From: Methanoculleus sp. SDB
Lineage (GTDB): Archaea > Halobacteriota > Methanomicrobia > Methanomicrobiales > Methanomicrobiaceae
NCBI GenBank assembly: GCA_001412355.1
Contig: LKUD01000028.1
Coordinates: 1-55,819 of the forward strand
Direction of reading: 5' to 3'
DNA: 55,819 nucleotides
How positions within the stretch are numbered: position 1 is the first letter of the stretch; each line of letters opens with the position of its first letter. Under the pieces are notes generated by a model that had not been told where the DNA came from, did not search any database, and worked only from the letters and a program-made list of their open reading frames with translations. Shown here piece by piece: positions 25,668 to 34,200 of the stretch. A program made the position numbers and the translations under genes.

Positions 25668-26258
25668 ATGGATATGACGTGCACTCTGCCTCTTCGTGTG
25701 CTTCCGGCCGCGCTCCTCCTCGTCGCAGCATGCCTCTCCGGCTGCATGCAGGAGTCACCCGCCGATATGCTGGTTGCGGATCTCTACGCGGACACTCCAT
25801 CGGTGCAGCACGATGCGGCACAGCACCTCGCAGAAATGGGAGAGCCGGCAGTATCCCCCCTCATCGGAGTGTTCTCATCGGGAGATCCCTCCGCTTCGCA
25901 ATGGGCGGCGGCTGCACTCTGCCAGATCGGAGAGCCCGCCATCGATCCCCTGATCCGGTCACTCTCGACGGAAGATAACGCTGCCCGGGAATGGGGAATC
26001 CTGACCCTTGCCTGTATCGGGGCTCCTGCTGTCGATCCGCTCGTGGCACAGCTGAAAACAGGGAATGAGCTACGCCATGCCGCCGTAAAGACAGCGCTGA
26101 TCCGGATTGGCGAACCGGCCCTCCCCGCCCTCGCCGCCCTCAGGGGATCGGCAGACGCCCAGCTCGCCGGGGATGCCGGAGAAATTATCCAGTCCATTTA
26201 CCTGACGGCCCAGTTCAAGGCGGAGCGTGCGAATGCCACCGCCGAATCCGATCCATAA
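25668..26258 (+). CDS. HEAT-repeat lipoprotein
   Basis: The 196-residue protein starts with a lipoprotein signal (RVLPAALLLVAACLSGC, lipid-anchored Cys near residue 25). Four to five short HEAT (PBS-lyase type) repeats follow, each marked by a GEPAVxPL or GxPAVDPL turn (MGEPAVSPLI, IGEPAIDPLI, IGAPAVDPLV, IGEPALPAL). HEAT repeats bind proteins, so this is probably an exported scaffold anchored on the outer face of the membrane. No enzyme motif is visible. The second Met (25674) is an equally good start. Confidence 0.87.
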   Translation: MDMTCTLPLRVLPAALLLVAACLSGCMQESPADMLVADLYADTPSVQHDAAQHLAEMGEPAVSPLIGVFSSGDPSASQWAAAALCQIGEPAIDPLIRSLSTEDNAAREWGILTLACIGAPAVDPLVAQLKTGNELRHAAVKTALIRIGEPALPALAALRGSADAQLAGDAGEIIQSIYLTAQFKAERANATAESDP

Positions 26259-26273
26259 AAATCCCTTAATTTC

Positions 26274-26297
26274 AAAAAAAACTGCAGGCCGGTTTTT
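26274..26297. terminator. A/T runs between convergent genes
   Basis: An A8 run (26274-26281) reads as T8 after tfrB on the minus strand. A T5 run (26293-26297) follows the HEAT gene on the plus strand. Together they look like back-to-back oligo-T terminators. Confidence 0.45.
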
Positions 26298-26307
26298 AGC
26301 CCGGTAC

Positions 26308-27777
26308 TCACCTCTCATTTTTTGCGGCGCTTTTCCGGTCTTTCTCGCGGTATCCCTCCAAGAGGAGGGTGCAGATGTTTTTCACGGGACGATCCGTATT
26401 TTCGGCGATGTGGAATTCGCAGAACGGGCAGACGGTGACAATGACGTCCGCGCCTGTCTTTTTAACCTCCTCATCGCGCTGCCTGCCGAGAGCGGCCGCC
26501 TGATCCGGAAGCCCCGACCTGACCCCGCCCCCGGCGCCGCAGCACCGCGCCGGCATCTCGACAAATTCCCGCACCACTTTTTTCAGGAGGTCACGGGGCT
26601 CCCGGGATATTCCCTGTCCCCGGAGAAGGTGGCAGGGATCATGGTAGGTGGCCCGGATGTCGAGTGACGCGGGTGGTTCGATGCCGTATTCGGTGAGGAT
26701 TTCCGTGACGTCCTTTACCGTGAACGGAGTATCGTAGTCGTTTTTCAGCGTCGAGCCGCACCCTGCACACATGGTCATGACGGTGGTGATCCCCCTCTTT
26801 GAAAACGCCTCGATATTGCGCTTTTTAAGGGCGGGGAGCACCGACGTCTGGCCGGTACGGATCAGGGGCGACCCGCAGCAGACCTGATCGTGCGGGATGA
26901 TGAGCCTGATGCCGTTTCTCTTCATCACTTCGATCATGTCAAGAGCGGTATCGGGAAGCCGTCCGTTGTACATGCAGCCGACAAAGAATCCCACCTCGCC
27001 GCGAACGGGGCCGTCCGGTTCGATGACTTCGGGTACCTGTTCGAGGAAGGTGGCTTTTGTGCGGTCGACACTCCGTCCCGTCTCCTCGACGAGCCGGGCG
27101 ACGTCCTGGTGGCGGGGGAGGGTGAGGCCCTGCCGGTTTGCAATCCCGCGGAGTTTTTCGATTGCTTTGCCGGGGATCTCGATATTTTTCGGGCAGACAT
27201 CCCGGCACCGCTGGCACGTCGTGCAGGTGAAAAGCCCCTCCTCAATTGCTTTCCGTATCCTGTCCTGGCTGGCCCGCGGGTCGAGGGCTATCCGCATCTC
27301 CTGGCACATGGCGGTCGGTCCGAGAAATGAAGCCACATCAACGGCAGGGCATTCCGAGACGCAACTGAGGCATTCGATACAGTCGCGAAACGGTTTCACC
27401 GCCTCGATCTCCCCTTTCGTGGGAAGTCCCGCATCCTCCCGTGCCGGGAAGGGGGCGAGACGGGCGAGTACATCCTCCATTTCGACGGTCAGGTCCCTGA
27501 TGACCGGCAGGTTCAGCGGTTCGATTGTCATGCCGTCTTCCGCCTCCTGCATGCATGCGAGTACCGGCTCTCCGTTGACGCGGAGCGAACAGCTGCCGCA
27601 CTGGCCGGCCTCGCAGCAGTACCGGTACGACAGGCCCGGATCGATTGTGTCGTGGATGGCGTGCAGGACATGCAGCACCCGCGCACCCTCGTGCACTGAT
27701 ACGGTATAGGTCTCGAAATGCGGTTTTCGGTCGGTTGCAGGATCGAACCGGGACACCCGCACCGTCATCTTTTTCAT
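26308..27777 (-). CDS. tfrB: thiol:fumarate reductase subunit B (TfrB)
   Basis: The 489-residue protein fuses a succinate-dehydrogenase-type iron-sulfur subunit (residues 1-230: [2Fe-2S] CCEAGQCGSCSLRVNG...C, then [4Fe-4S] motifs CIECLSCVSECP and CTTCQRCRDVCPKN) to an HdrB-like domain. The latter has two CCG-type cysteine motifs (VCCGSPL ... CAGCGSTL and HDPCHLLRG ... ARCCGAGGG). In methanogens TfrAB oxidises coenzymes M and B to the heterodisulfide while reducing fumarate to succinate. The HdrB-like part is the thiol side. It overlaps tfrA by ATGA. Confidence 0.95.
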   Translation of the reverse strand: MKKMTVRVSRFDPATDRKPHFETYTVSVHEGARVLHVLHAIHDTIDPGLSYRYCCEAGQCGSCSLRVNGEPVLACMQEAEDGMTIEPLNLPVIRDLTVEMEDVLARLAPFPAREDAGLPTKGEIEAVKPFRDCIECLSCVSECPAVDVASFLGPTAMCQEMRIALDPRASQDRIRKAIEEGLFTCTTCQRCRDVCPKNIEIPGKAIEKLRGIANRQGLTLPRHQDVARLVEETGRSVDRTKATFLEQVPEVIEPDGPVRGEVGFFVGCMYNGRLPDTALDMIEVMKRNGIRLIIPHDQVCCGSPLIRTGQTSVLPALKKRNIEAFSKRGITTVMTMCAGCGSTLKNDYDTPFTVKDVTEILTEYGIEPPASLDIRATYHDPCHLLRGQGISREPRDLLKKVVREFVEMPARCCGAGGGVRSGLPDQAAALGRQRDEEVKKTGADVIVTVCPFCEFHIAENTDRPVKNICTLLLEGYREKDRKSAAKNER

Positions 27778-29402
27778 GCCGCCACCTCGCGGGTTTCAAT
27801 GCCGGCACGGGAGAGCGACTGGTAGGTGTGCACATAGGGCGATTGTTCGGGCGTCCAGTCCTGAACGATATCTTTTCGGAGGTGGGCTCCGCGGGATTCC
27901 GGCCGGAGGAGCGCCCCCTGCACAATCAGGCGGGAGAGCACGAGCATGTTTTCAACGGTCCGGCACTCGAGGGTGTTTTGCGCACCCGCAGCTCGGGGAG
28001 TGAGGGCCGCCAGTTCGTCGATCACCCGCCCGGTCTCTGCAAGCGATTTTTCCGTCCTGAAGATACCGGCCCCTTCCCACATTGCCTGCCGCAGCCGCGC
28101 GACAATCACGGCCGGTGCAGCTGTTCCCCCGTAATAACCATCGAGGTGTGCCCGGAGCTCCTCTACCCGGGCCCGGTCGACGGTCCCGCTCCGGATCGCT
28201 TCCTTTCCTGCACTCTCTCCGGCCCTTTTTCCGAATACCTGGGTGTCTGCAAGGGCGTTCCCGCCAAGGCGGTTTGCCCCGTGGACGCCGCCGGTCACTT
28301 CCCCGCAGGCATACAGTCCCGGCAGGGTCGTGTGCCCCTCCGGCGAGATGCGGAGGCCGCCCATGATATGATGAGCGGTCGGCGCCACTTCCATCGGTTC
28401 TTTCCTGATATCCACCCCGAACGCAAGGAACTGCTCGAGCATGACGGGAAGGCGCTCCTCGATTGTGCGGGCCGGCAGGTGGCTCACATCCAGATAGACT
28501 CCGCCATGCGGGGTACCGCGGCCCTCCAGGATCTCGGTCGCGATGGATCGGGAGACGACGTCGCGGGTGGAAAGCTCCATCCGTTCGGGATCGTACCGCG
28601 CCATGAAACGTTCTCCGTCCCGGTTCAGGAGCACCCCGCCCTCGCCCCGTACCGCTTCGGTGATCAGGCGGCCCCGGGCATCATACGGGTAGACCGCACC
28701 GGTCGGGTGGAACTGCACCATTTCCATATCGATCAGTTCGGCACCAGCCCGGTAACCGAGGGCGAATCCGTCGCCTGTTCCGGCGGCACAGTTGGTGGAG
28801 ATGTCGTAAACACGTGTCCCGCCGCCCGTGGCGAGCACAACTGCATCGGCCCGGCAGATGAGAAGGTCGCCGTTCCTGTCGAGCATCGCCGCACCCGCCA
28901 CGCGATCCCCGTCCTTCAGGAGCTCGATGACCGCCGTATCCTGCAGCTGTCTGACACCGGATCCCCTGAGGCGTTCGACAAGTGTTGCTATCATTTCATG
29001 GCCCGTCCGGTCGCCCGCGTAGCATGTCCGGGGAAACCGCTGCCCGCCGAAGGGCCTCTGGGCAATCTCGCGATCATCTGTCACGTCGAAGACGGCGCCC
29101 CACGCGATCAGGTCCGCCATCCGGTCGGGAGCCTCCTGTACGAGGACGTCAACAAGGAGAGGATCGTTGAGGAACGCTCCGCCGCGAAGCGTATCCTCAA
29201 CATGCATCGGGCAGGAATCGAGTTCCCGGAGCACCGCATTGTATCCGCCCTCTGCCATGGTGGTGCATCCCCCCTTCCCGGTCAACGTTCTCGATACCAG
29301 CACTGTTTCGCCATAGCGCGACGCTTCGAGGGCGGCACGTGCTCCTGCACCGCCGCTTCCGATGACGAGCACATGGCAGTTTACCACGTCATCTGCATGC
29401 AT
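27774..29402 (-). CDS. tfrA: thiol:fumarate reductase subunit A (TfrA)
   Basis: The flavoprotein subunit has 542 residues from the ATG at 29402. It shows the FAD site VLVIGSGGAGARAALEA, the GGCTTMAEGG loop, VQFHPTGAVYPYDARG, TEAVRGEGG and the C-terminal CGEVTGGVHGANRLGGNAL motif of the SDH/FRD family. It reduces fumarate to succinate, which feeds the incomplete reductive citric-acid cycle. The frame is open upstream to 29516, but the TATA-like element near 29430 supports 29402. It is expressed divergently from aspartate kinase. Confidence 0.95.
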   Translation of the reverse strand: MHADDVVNCHVLVIGSGGAGARAALEASRYGETVLVSRTLTGKGGCTTMAEGGYNAVLRELDSCPMHVEDTLRGGAFLNDPLLVDVLVQEAPDRMADLIAWGAVFDVTDDREIAQRPFGGQRFPRTCYAGDRTGHEMIATLVERLRGSGVRQLQDTAVIELLKDGDRVAGAAMLDRNGDLLICRADAVVLATGGGTRVYDISTNCAAGTGDGFALGYRAGAELIDMEMVQFHPTGAVYPYDARGRLITEAVRGEGGVLLNRDGERFMARYDPERMELSTRDVVSRSIATEILEGRGTPHGGVYLDVSHLPARTIEERLPVMLEQFLAFGVDIRKEPMEVAPTAHHIMGGLRISPEGHTTLPGLYACGEVTGGVHGANRLGGNALADTQVFGKRAGESAGKEAIRSGTVDRARVEELRAHLDGYYGGTAAPAVIVARLRQAMWEGAGIFRTEKSLAETGRVIDELAALTPRAAGAQNTLECRTVENMLVLSRLIVQGALLRPESRGAHLRKDIVQDWTPEQSPYVHTYQSLSRAGIETREVAA

Positions 29403-29427
29403 CTTAATATAACGTGCGTTGTATAGG

Positions 29428-29441
29428 TACATAAATAAATG
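29428..29441. promoter_or_regulatory. shared AT element between tfrA and lysC
   Basis: The tract around ACATAAATAAATG lies ~30 bp upstream of both the tfrA ATG (29402, minus) and the lysC ATG (29464, plus). Read either way it resembles a TATA box (TTTATTTAT or ATAAATAAA). One TBP site may serve both directions in this 61-bp gap. Confidence 0.5.
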
Positions 29442-29463
29442 GTAAGGGGCGATGTGAGCCAAA

Positions 29464-30879
29464 ATGAGGTTTTTAATGAAATTTGGCGGCACTTCGGTTG
29501 CCGATGAAACCTGCATCAGCCGGGTTGTTGATATACTGGACCATTATCATAAGGCAGGCAACGAAATTGCCGTTGTCGTATCGGCAATGTCCGGTGTTAC
29601 GGATGAACTGATAGCGATTGCAGCGGAGGTCATCGAGTCACAGGGTGAACCGCCGATCGATCCCTTCATCCAGTCGTTTCGGAGCAGGCACCGGAAGGTG
29701 GTCAGTGCCGTCGCACCGAGCCAGGCGGATGACGTACTGGCGGTCATTGACGAAAGGCTGTCAAACCTCCGGAATATCCTCAATGCCGTGCATACGCTCC
29801 GGGAGCTGACGCCGCGGTCGAAGGACTACATTGTCTCCTTCGGAGAGCGGCTCTCCGCCCTCATCGTCAGTGCCGCGATTCGCGAACGGGGTATCGCGTC
29901 CATGGCATTCAACGGCTGCGAGGCAGGGATTGTCACGACCCCGCAGCACGGCTGCGCCCAGGCTCTCACGGAGAGCGAACAGCATATCAGGAGCCGGATA
30001 GCACCGCTGCTTGTCGATTCGATGCCTGTGATCATGGGATATATGGGATGCACCAAGGAGGGGATTGTCACGACTCTCGGACGAAGCGGCTCCGACTACT
30101 CTGCCGCTGTTGTCGGTGCGGCGATTGATGCGGACGAGATATGGATCTGGACGGATGTCGACGGCGTGATGACCGCAGATCCGCGCATCATCTCCGATGC
30201 CCGTGTCCTTCCCGGCGTATCGTACCTCGAGGCGATGGAACTCTCATATTTCGGCGCGAAGGTGCTTCATCCCCGGTCTATCGAGCCCGCAATGCAGAAG
30301 GACATCCTTGTCCGGGTCAAAAACACCTTTAATCCCTCGCATGAGGGGAGCTGTGTGTTTCGGACGGAACACTGTGACCGCAGGGTGGTAAAGGCCATTT
30401 CGTACATCGAAAAGGTATCCTTAATCAACATCAGCGGAGCCCAGATGATCGGCAGGCCGGGCGTCGCAAAAGCGATCTTCACCGCTCTCGCGGACAGCAA
30501 TGTGAATGTCATGCTCATCTCACAGGGTTCGTCGGAAGCAAATATCTCCCTTATCGTTGACGATGATCACCTCATAACCGCAATGGAAGCGCTGTCCGGC
30601 GTGCAGAAGAACGGGTATGTGCGGGATGTGTTCTATGACCGGAACGTCATTGCCGTCGCCGTCGTCGGCTCGGGAATGGCAGGAACACCCGGCATTTCAG
30701 GCAGGATATTTACGGCGCTCGGGAAAGCCGGCGTGAATGTGATGATGATTTCGCAGGGTTCTTCCGAGGTCAATGTCTCGTTTGTCGTCCGTTCGGGCGA
30801 CGGGCCGGTTGCCCTGCGTGTCCTGCACGATGAATTCAGGCTTTCTGAGGAGCATGACGATGAACCATACCTATCGTGA
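29464..30879 (+). CDS. lysC: aspartate kinase
   Basis: The 471-residue protein phosphorylates aspartate, the entry to lysine, threonine and methionine. It has the kinase signature MKFGGTSVADE, FGERLSA, GRSGSDYSAA and WTDVDGVMTADPR, then two ACT domains (from ~320: VSLINISGAQMIGRPGVAKAIFTALADSNVNVMLISQGSSEANIS, and again VAVVGSGMAGTPGISGRIFTALGKAGVNVMMISQGSSEVNVS), so it should be feedback-regulated. It is followed by purM with a 20-bp overlap. Confidence 0.96.
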   Translation: MRFLMKFGGTSVADETCISRVVDILDHYHKAGNEIAVVVSAMSGVTDELIAIAAEVIESQGEPPIDPFIQSFRSRHRKVVSAVAPSQADDVLAVIDERLSNLRNILNAVHTLRELTPRSKDYIVSFGERLSALIVSAAIRERGIASMAFNGCEAGIVTTPQHGCAQALTESEQHIRSRIAPLLVDSMPVIMGYMGCTKEGIVTTLGRSGSDYSAAVVGAAIDADEIWIWTDVDGVMTADPRIISDARVLPGVSYLEAMELSYFGAKVLHPRSIEPAMQKDILVRVKNTFNPSHEGSCVFRTEHCDRRVVKAISYIEKVSLINISGAQMIGRPGVAKAIFTALADSNVNVMLISQGSSEANISLIVDDDHLITAMEALSGVQKNGYVRDVFYDRNVIAVAVVGSGMAGTPGISGRIFTALGKAGVNVMMISQGSSEVNVSFVVRSGDGPVALRVLHDEFRLSEEHDDEPYLS

Positions 30880-31846
30880 GGCCGGCGTCGACATAACCCT
30901 CGAGGCGGCTGCAGTCCGTGCCCTTGTGGATCGGCTGACGTACCGGCGGCGCGGAGACTACCCCATGTACAGCGCCGTCGGGCACTTTGCTGGCCTTATC
31001 GAATTCGGGGACCATGTTCTCGCACTGGCAACGGACGGTGTCGGCACGAAGATGCTCATTGCCGATGCTCTCGGCGACTGGACCACCGTCGGGATCGACT
31101 GTATTGCGATGAATGTCAATGATCTCTATGTGATGAATGTCGAGCCCGTCGCATTTGTGGATTATATTGCCACCGACGTGCTCTCCGTTGAAAAAATGGA
31201 GCAGATAGGTACCGGCCTCAACGCCGGTGCGGAAATGGCGAACCTGAGCCTTGTCGGCGGTGAAACGGCCACGCTCACGGGCCTTGTCAACGGTCTTGAT
31301 CTGGCCGGCACCTGTCTCGGCATCCAGGAGAAATCGCGGGTCGTCACCGGCGACCGCATTCAGAACGGCGATCTCATCGTGGGCGTGCCGTCGAGCGGCG
31401 TGCACAGCAACGGTCTTACGCTCGCCCGGCGACTCGTGGAACTGTATGCGGATTACCACGACCGGATGCCGTTCGGCACGACCCTCGGACAGGCACTCCT
31501 CACACCGACACGGATTTACTCGGAGGCGCTCAGGGTGGCGGCGGCGTGCGACGTGCACGGGATGTGCCACATCACGGGCGGCGGGCTCCTGAACCTGAAA
31601 AGGCTGGGGGAATTTGGTTTTTCAATCGAAACACCGCTTGATGTTCCGCCGATATTTACTTGGATGCGGGAAGTGGGTTCGATCGATGAGGATGAGATGT
31701 TCCGCACGTTCAATATGGGCATGGGATACGTGTATATTGTGCCTGAATCGAGCATCTCCTGCGTGCTCCGGGAAATTCCGGATGCCCGCGTCGTCGGCAG
31801 CGTAGGCGGATCACCCGGTGTCCGGCTGCAGGGAACAGAGATTTAA
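30860..31846 (+). CDS. purM: phosphoribosylformylglycinamidine cyclo-ligase (AIR synthase)
   Basis: PurM makes aminoimidazole ribotide from FGAM and ATP. The 328-residue protein has LATDGVGTKMLIAD, the DCIAMNVNDLYVMNVEP metal/ATP region, VGGETATL, VPSSGVHSNGLTLAR and HITGGGLLNL, all standard. The start at 30860 is chosen because GAGGAG ends 7 nt upstream; ATG 30854 lies just 1 nt after it. The overlap with lysC indicates cotranscription of an amino-acid and a purine gene. Confidence 0.95.
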   Translation: MNHTYREAGVDITLEAAAVRALVDRLTYRRRGDYPMYSAVGHFAGLIEFGDHVLALATDGVGTKMLIADALGDWTTVGIDCIAMNVNDLYVMNVEPVAFVDYIATDVLSVEKMEQIGTGLNAGAEMANLSLVGGETATLTGLVNGLDLAGTCLGIQEKSRVVTGDRIQNGDLIVGVPSSGVHSNGLTLARRLVELYADYHDRMPFGTTLGQALLTPTRIYSEALRVAAACDVHGMCHITGGGLLNLKRLGEFGFSIETPLDVPPIFTWMREVGSIDEDEMFRTFNMGMGYVYIVPESSISCVLREIPDARVVGSVGGSPGVRLQGTEI

Positions 31847-31882
31847 TACGCCATTTTTAATGTCGACTGAAAATGAAGGGGT

Positions 31883-32110
31883 TTAGTCTGACCCCGAGGA
31901 CAGGGGGTCTTCGAAATACTTCAGCGATGCCGGGGCGTGCTTTTTGATCTCCGCAAAAAAATACCGCACATGCTCCGCTTCCGAGTCGTTAATTGACTGC
32001 TGAATCGTGCGCTTGAGCCAGTCCGCCAGTCCGCCCTCTTCGTCGAGGGAGTTCATGAGTACAACGACCGCTTCGTCCACATCCACCTTGTTTTTCCATC
32101 GATAGGCCAT
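31883..32110 (-). CDS. small conserved-looking hypothetical protein
   Basis: The 75-residue charged protein has no membrane segment or recognisable domain. It appears helical (VDVDEAVVVLMNSLDEEGGLADWLKRTIQQSINDSE) and ends in a DPLSSGSD tail. It lies 71 bp downstream of the ZPR1-like gene on the same strand, with codon use like its neighbours. I do not recognise it and assign no function. Confidence 0.65.
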   Translation of the reverse strand: MAYRWKNKVDVDEAVVVLMNSLDEEGGLADWLKRTIQQSINDSEAEHVRYFFAEIKKHAPASLKYFEDPLSSGSD

Positions 32111-32181
32111 GATGTCACCTTCCGGTACGGCGTATGTGGCGAAAAGCGGTATAAAAATATTTCGGTTTATCTCTCACGTAT

Positions 32182-32721
32182 TCAGGTGTGCTCGGTGCAG
32201 TGTTCCGCACCGGGTTCGAGTGGCTCCTGCACGGCCTGCCTGCTCAGAATCGCACTGTTTCCATCCGGATCGCGCACGATGAGAGTGAAGGGGAATGCCG
32301 TCTCGCGGGCCGCCGCGACGCGTTCTTTAAGAGCGAGCGTTGTTTCACGCTCTTCGCCCTCCGCCCATGTAAGGACGGTATCGAGCACACCGTCAATCCG
32401 GGCGAGCACCCCTTCGACATTGGATATGAATGCCTCGCATGCCGGCCCCGGTTCGATGCAGATGCCGAGTTCAGGGATCTCAATCGAACCGGTTGTACTG
32501 CGGACGACCCGGGTTTCCATGTCTTTCGGCTGATCCACGCGGTACGTCCACCGGACAGGCTCCCCCTCTCCGAGGATCATCGTATCGACAAAACGATATC
32601 CGCAGTCACAGGCTGCTGAAATAAGGAGAATATCGGAAAAAAACGGAATTTCTTCGGTCTGGTAAACAAACATAATCTCCTTTCTGCATTGCGGGCAGGG
32701 ACCGGGAATGGAACGCCGCAC
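32182..32721 (-). CDS. ZPR1-type zinc finger protein
   Basis: The 179-residue protein has the ZPR1 domain: CPQCRKEIMFVYQTEEIPFFSDILLISAACDCGYRF, with C-x2-C and C-x-C zinc ligands ~26 residues apart, followed by a beta-rich half (VVRSTTGSIEIPELGICIEPG) and a helical region. Eukaryotic ZPR1 binds translation elongation factor EF1A; the archaeal single-domain versions are little studied. The GTG start shares its last base with the sepF stop (TAGTG), so the two are translationally coupled. Confidence 0.9.
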   Translation of the reverse strand: MRRSIPGPCPQCRKEIMFVYQTEEIPFFSDILLISAACDCGYRFVDTMILGEGEPVRWTYRVDQPKDMETRVVRSTTGSIEIPELGICIEPGPACEAFISNVEGVLARIDGVLDTVLTWAEGEERETTLALKERVAAARETAFPFTLIVRDPDGNSAILSRQAVQEPLEPGAEHCTEHT

Positions 32722-33095
32722 TACAGTCCTCCGCCGATCTTCTCGCGGGAGATCTTGACGGACATCGGGGTGATGATAACGTATTTCTGGTCGCCAAGCC
32801 CGACGATATCGCCGTTCACGTCTTTCGCCACTTCACGGAGATCTTTCAGGACCCGCTCGTACGTGATCTTGTCCATCTTCAGCCTGCCGACATCGACGAT
32901 GACGACGTTTCCGTTATAGATTTCGTCTTTGATACGGGGCGTCTCTTTCAAATCGGCAATGCTTGCGATCTTGACGTACATTGAGGCCGGCTCTTCGTCA
33001 TTCGCCGCCTCGTAGGCGGCAAGATCAAGTTCCATGTATTCGTTTTCGGATGCGGGTGAACCTTTGCCGAGGATGCTGTCAAGGAATTTCGCCAT
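32721..33095 (-). CDS. sepF: SepF cell-division protein (archaeal)
   Basis: The 124-residue protein has an N-terminal membrane-targeting amphipathic helix (MAKFLDSILGK), a linker and the SepF fold (~38-120: MYVKIASIADLKETPRIKDEIYNGNVVIVDVG...DKITYERVLKDLREVAKDVNGDIVGLGDQKYVIITP). In archaea SepF anchors FtsZ to the membrane at mid-cell. It is the first gene of a pair with the ZPR1 gene. The upstream PUA gene is 53 bp away. Confidence 0.95.
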   Translation of the reverse strand: MAKFLDSILGKGSPASENEYMELDLAAYEAANDEEPASMYVKIASIADLKETPRIKDEIYNGNVVIVDVGRLKMDKITYERVLKDLREVAKDVNGDIVGLGDQKYVIITPMSVKISREKIGGGL

Positions 33096-33148
33096 GAAAA
33101 GAGGTGTAGAATGAATTTTATTTAATTGTATTGTTTCAGCAAACCGGA

Positions 33149-33646
33149 CTAGAGTTCGAGGCTCCAGATGTCATCGCCAACGTAATGAAGATTCTGCACC
33201 GCTTTTCCCCTGTCCATACCGCGTAATGCGGCGGAATCGTACAGTGCGATGCCGATCGAAAGCGGTTTTTTATGGCGTTCTTCGGTGATTACGACCGGAG
33301 AACCGGCTATAATGTCATCGGAGAAGGCGACGATCCCGGGCCGCATGACATCCGCACCCTTCACCATGAATGCGACGGCTCCCATGTCGACCTCGATATG
33401 GCGCTCGGAAAACGGGCGGTCGATCGCGCCCCGGAGCGTCGGAAAAACCCACCCGCCGTACTCCATGAGAAGGGGTTTCCGGTCGATCAGGTACAGGGTG
33501 AACGCAGACGCTGTCTCGACCATCTCGACCCGTTCCGAGCGGAAGAGGGAGGCCGCATCGCCGATCTCGTCTTCGAGACGTTTGTAAAGCTTCGTAACAT
33601 CAGATTTTCGTATTGTGTGGCGTTTTTTTATGGAAAGTCCAGCCAA
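33149..33646 (-). CDS. PUA-domain RNA-binding protein (MCT-1-like)
   Basis: The 165-residue protein has an N-terminal pre-PUA region (KKRHTIRKSDVTKLYKRLEDEIG) and a C-terminal PUA domain (~80-155: HIEVDMGAVAFMVKGADVMRPGIVAFSDDIIAGSPVVITEERHKKPLSIGIAL). This is the plan of archaeal MCT-1/DENR-like proteins, thought to act on ribosomes or tRNA. It is divergent from the LSm-L37e operon and upstream of sepF, a translation-linked neighbourhood. Confidence 0.9.
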   Translation of the reverse strand: MAGLSIKKRHTIRKSDVTKLYKRLEDEIGDAASLFRSERVEMVETASAFTLYLIDRKPLLMEYGGWVFPTLRGAIDRPFSERHIEVDMGAVAFMVKGADVMRPGIVAFSDDIIAGSPVVITEERHKKPLSIGIALYDSAALRGMDRGKAVQNLHYVGDDIWSLEL

Positions 33647-33756
33647 TTCTCTCTCACCTCTGTGTCAGTCGTGCATGACCCCGGTCCCTGCAGTCATTCC
33701 GTCACTATCTTTATCTGTTACCCGACTCCAATTATAGTACTCCTCAAGGAAATTAT

Positions 33757-33993
33757 GTGAATCATATGACCAGAAGACCGTTGGAAATTTTGGATCAGGC
33801 GCTCAACCGGCAACCTGTCATTGTCAGCCTGAAAGGCGGCAGGGAAATTCGTGGAATTCTGCAGGGGTATGATGTCCACATGAATCTCGTCCTCGATAAT
33901 GCTGAAGAAGAGATCAACGGAAAGATTCAGAAACATGGAACCCTCATCGTCCGCGGGGACAACGTGATTTATCTCTCTCCCTCAGTAGAGTAA
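33757..33993 (+). CDS. archaeal Sm-like (LSm/SmAP) protein
   Basis: The 78-residue protein has both Sm motifs: [33 protein letters not shown] (Sm1) and [15 protein letters not shown] (Sm2, with the RGDNV signature). It forms heptameric rings that bind U-rich RNA. The GTG at 33757 follows AAGGA at 6-nt spacing; ATG 33766 (MTRRPLEIL) is an alternative. It is followed after 14 bp by ribosomal protein L37e, a pairing common in archaea. Confidence 0.95.
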   Translation: MNHMTRRPLEILDQALNRQPVIVSLKGGREIRGILQGYDVHMNLVLDNAEEEINGKIQKHGTLIVRGDNVIYLSPSVE

Positions 33994-34007
33994 GGAAGTG
34001 ATTATAC

Positions 34008-34190
34008 ATGTCAAAAGGCACACCATCGATGGGAAAACGGCAAAAGACCGTTCATATTGTATGCAGACGCTGCGGAAGAGCGTCATTCCACGCCCGGCAT
34101 AAAATCTGTTCGGCGTGTGGTTTTGGAAAGAGCAGCCGGATACGAAAATACTCCTGGGTATCCAAAAAATCGCGAATACCCACCCACTAA
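34008..34190 (+). CDS. rpl37e: ribosomal protein L37e
   Basis: The 60-residue zinc-finger ribosomal protein has [22 protein letters not shown], giving two C-x2-C pairs, and a basic N-terminus ([14 protein letters not shown]). It is part of the large subunit and binds 23S rRNA. It sits between LSm and purF, which starts 10 bp after its stop. Confidence 0.96.
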   Translation: MSKGTPSMGKRQKTVHIVCRRCGRASFHARHKICSACGFGKSSRIRKYSWVSKKSRIPTH

Positions 34191-34200
34191 GGTTTACATT

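Noticed and set aside
27645-29426. 593-residue frame on the plus strand
   Set aside because: It covers tfrB/tfrA in antisense and matches no domain; the tfr genes have full motif sets.
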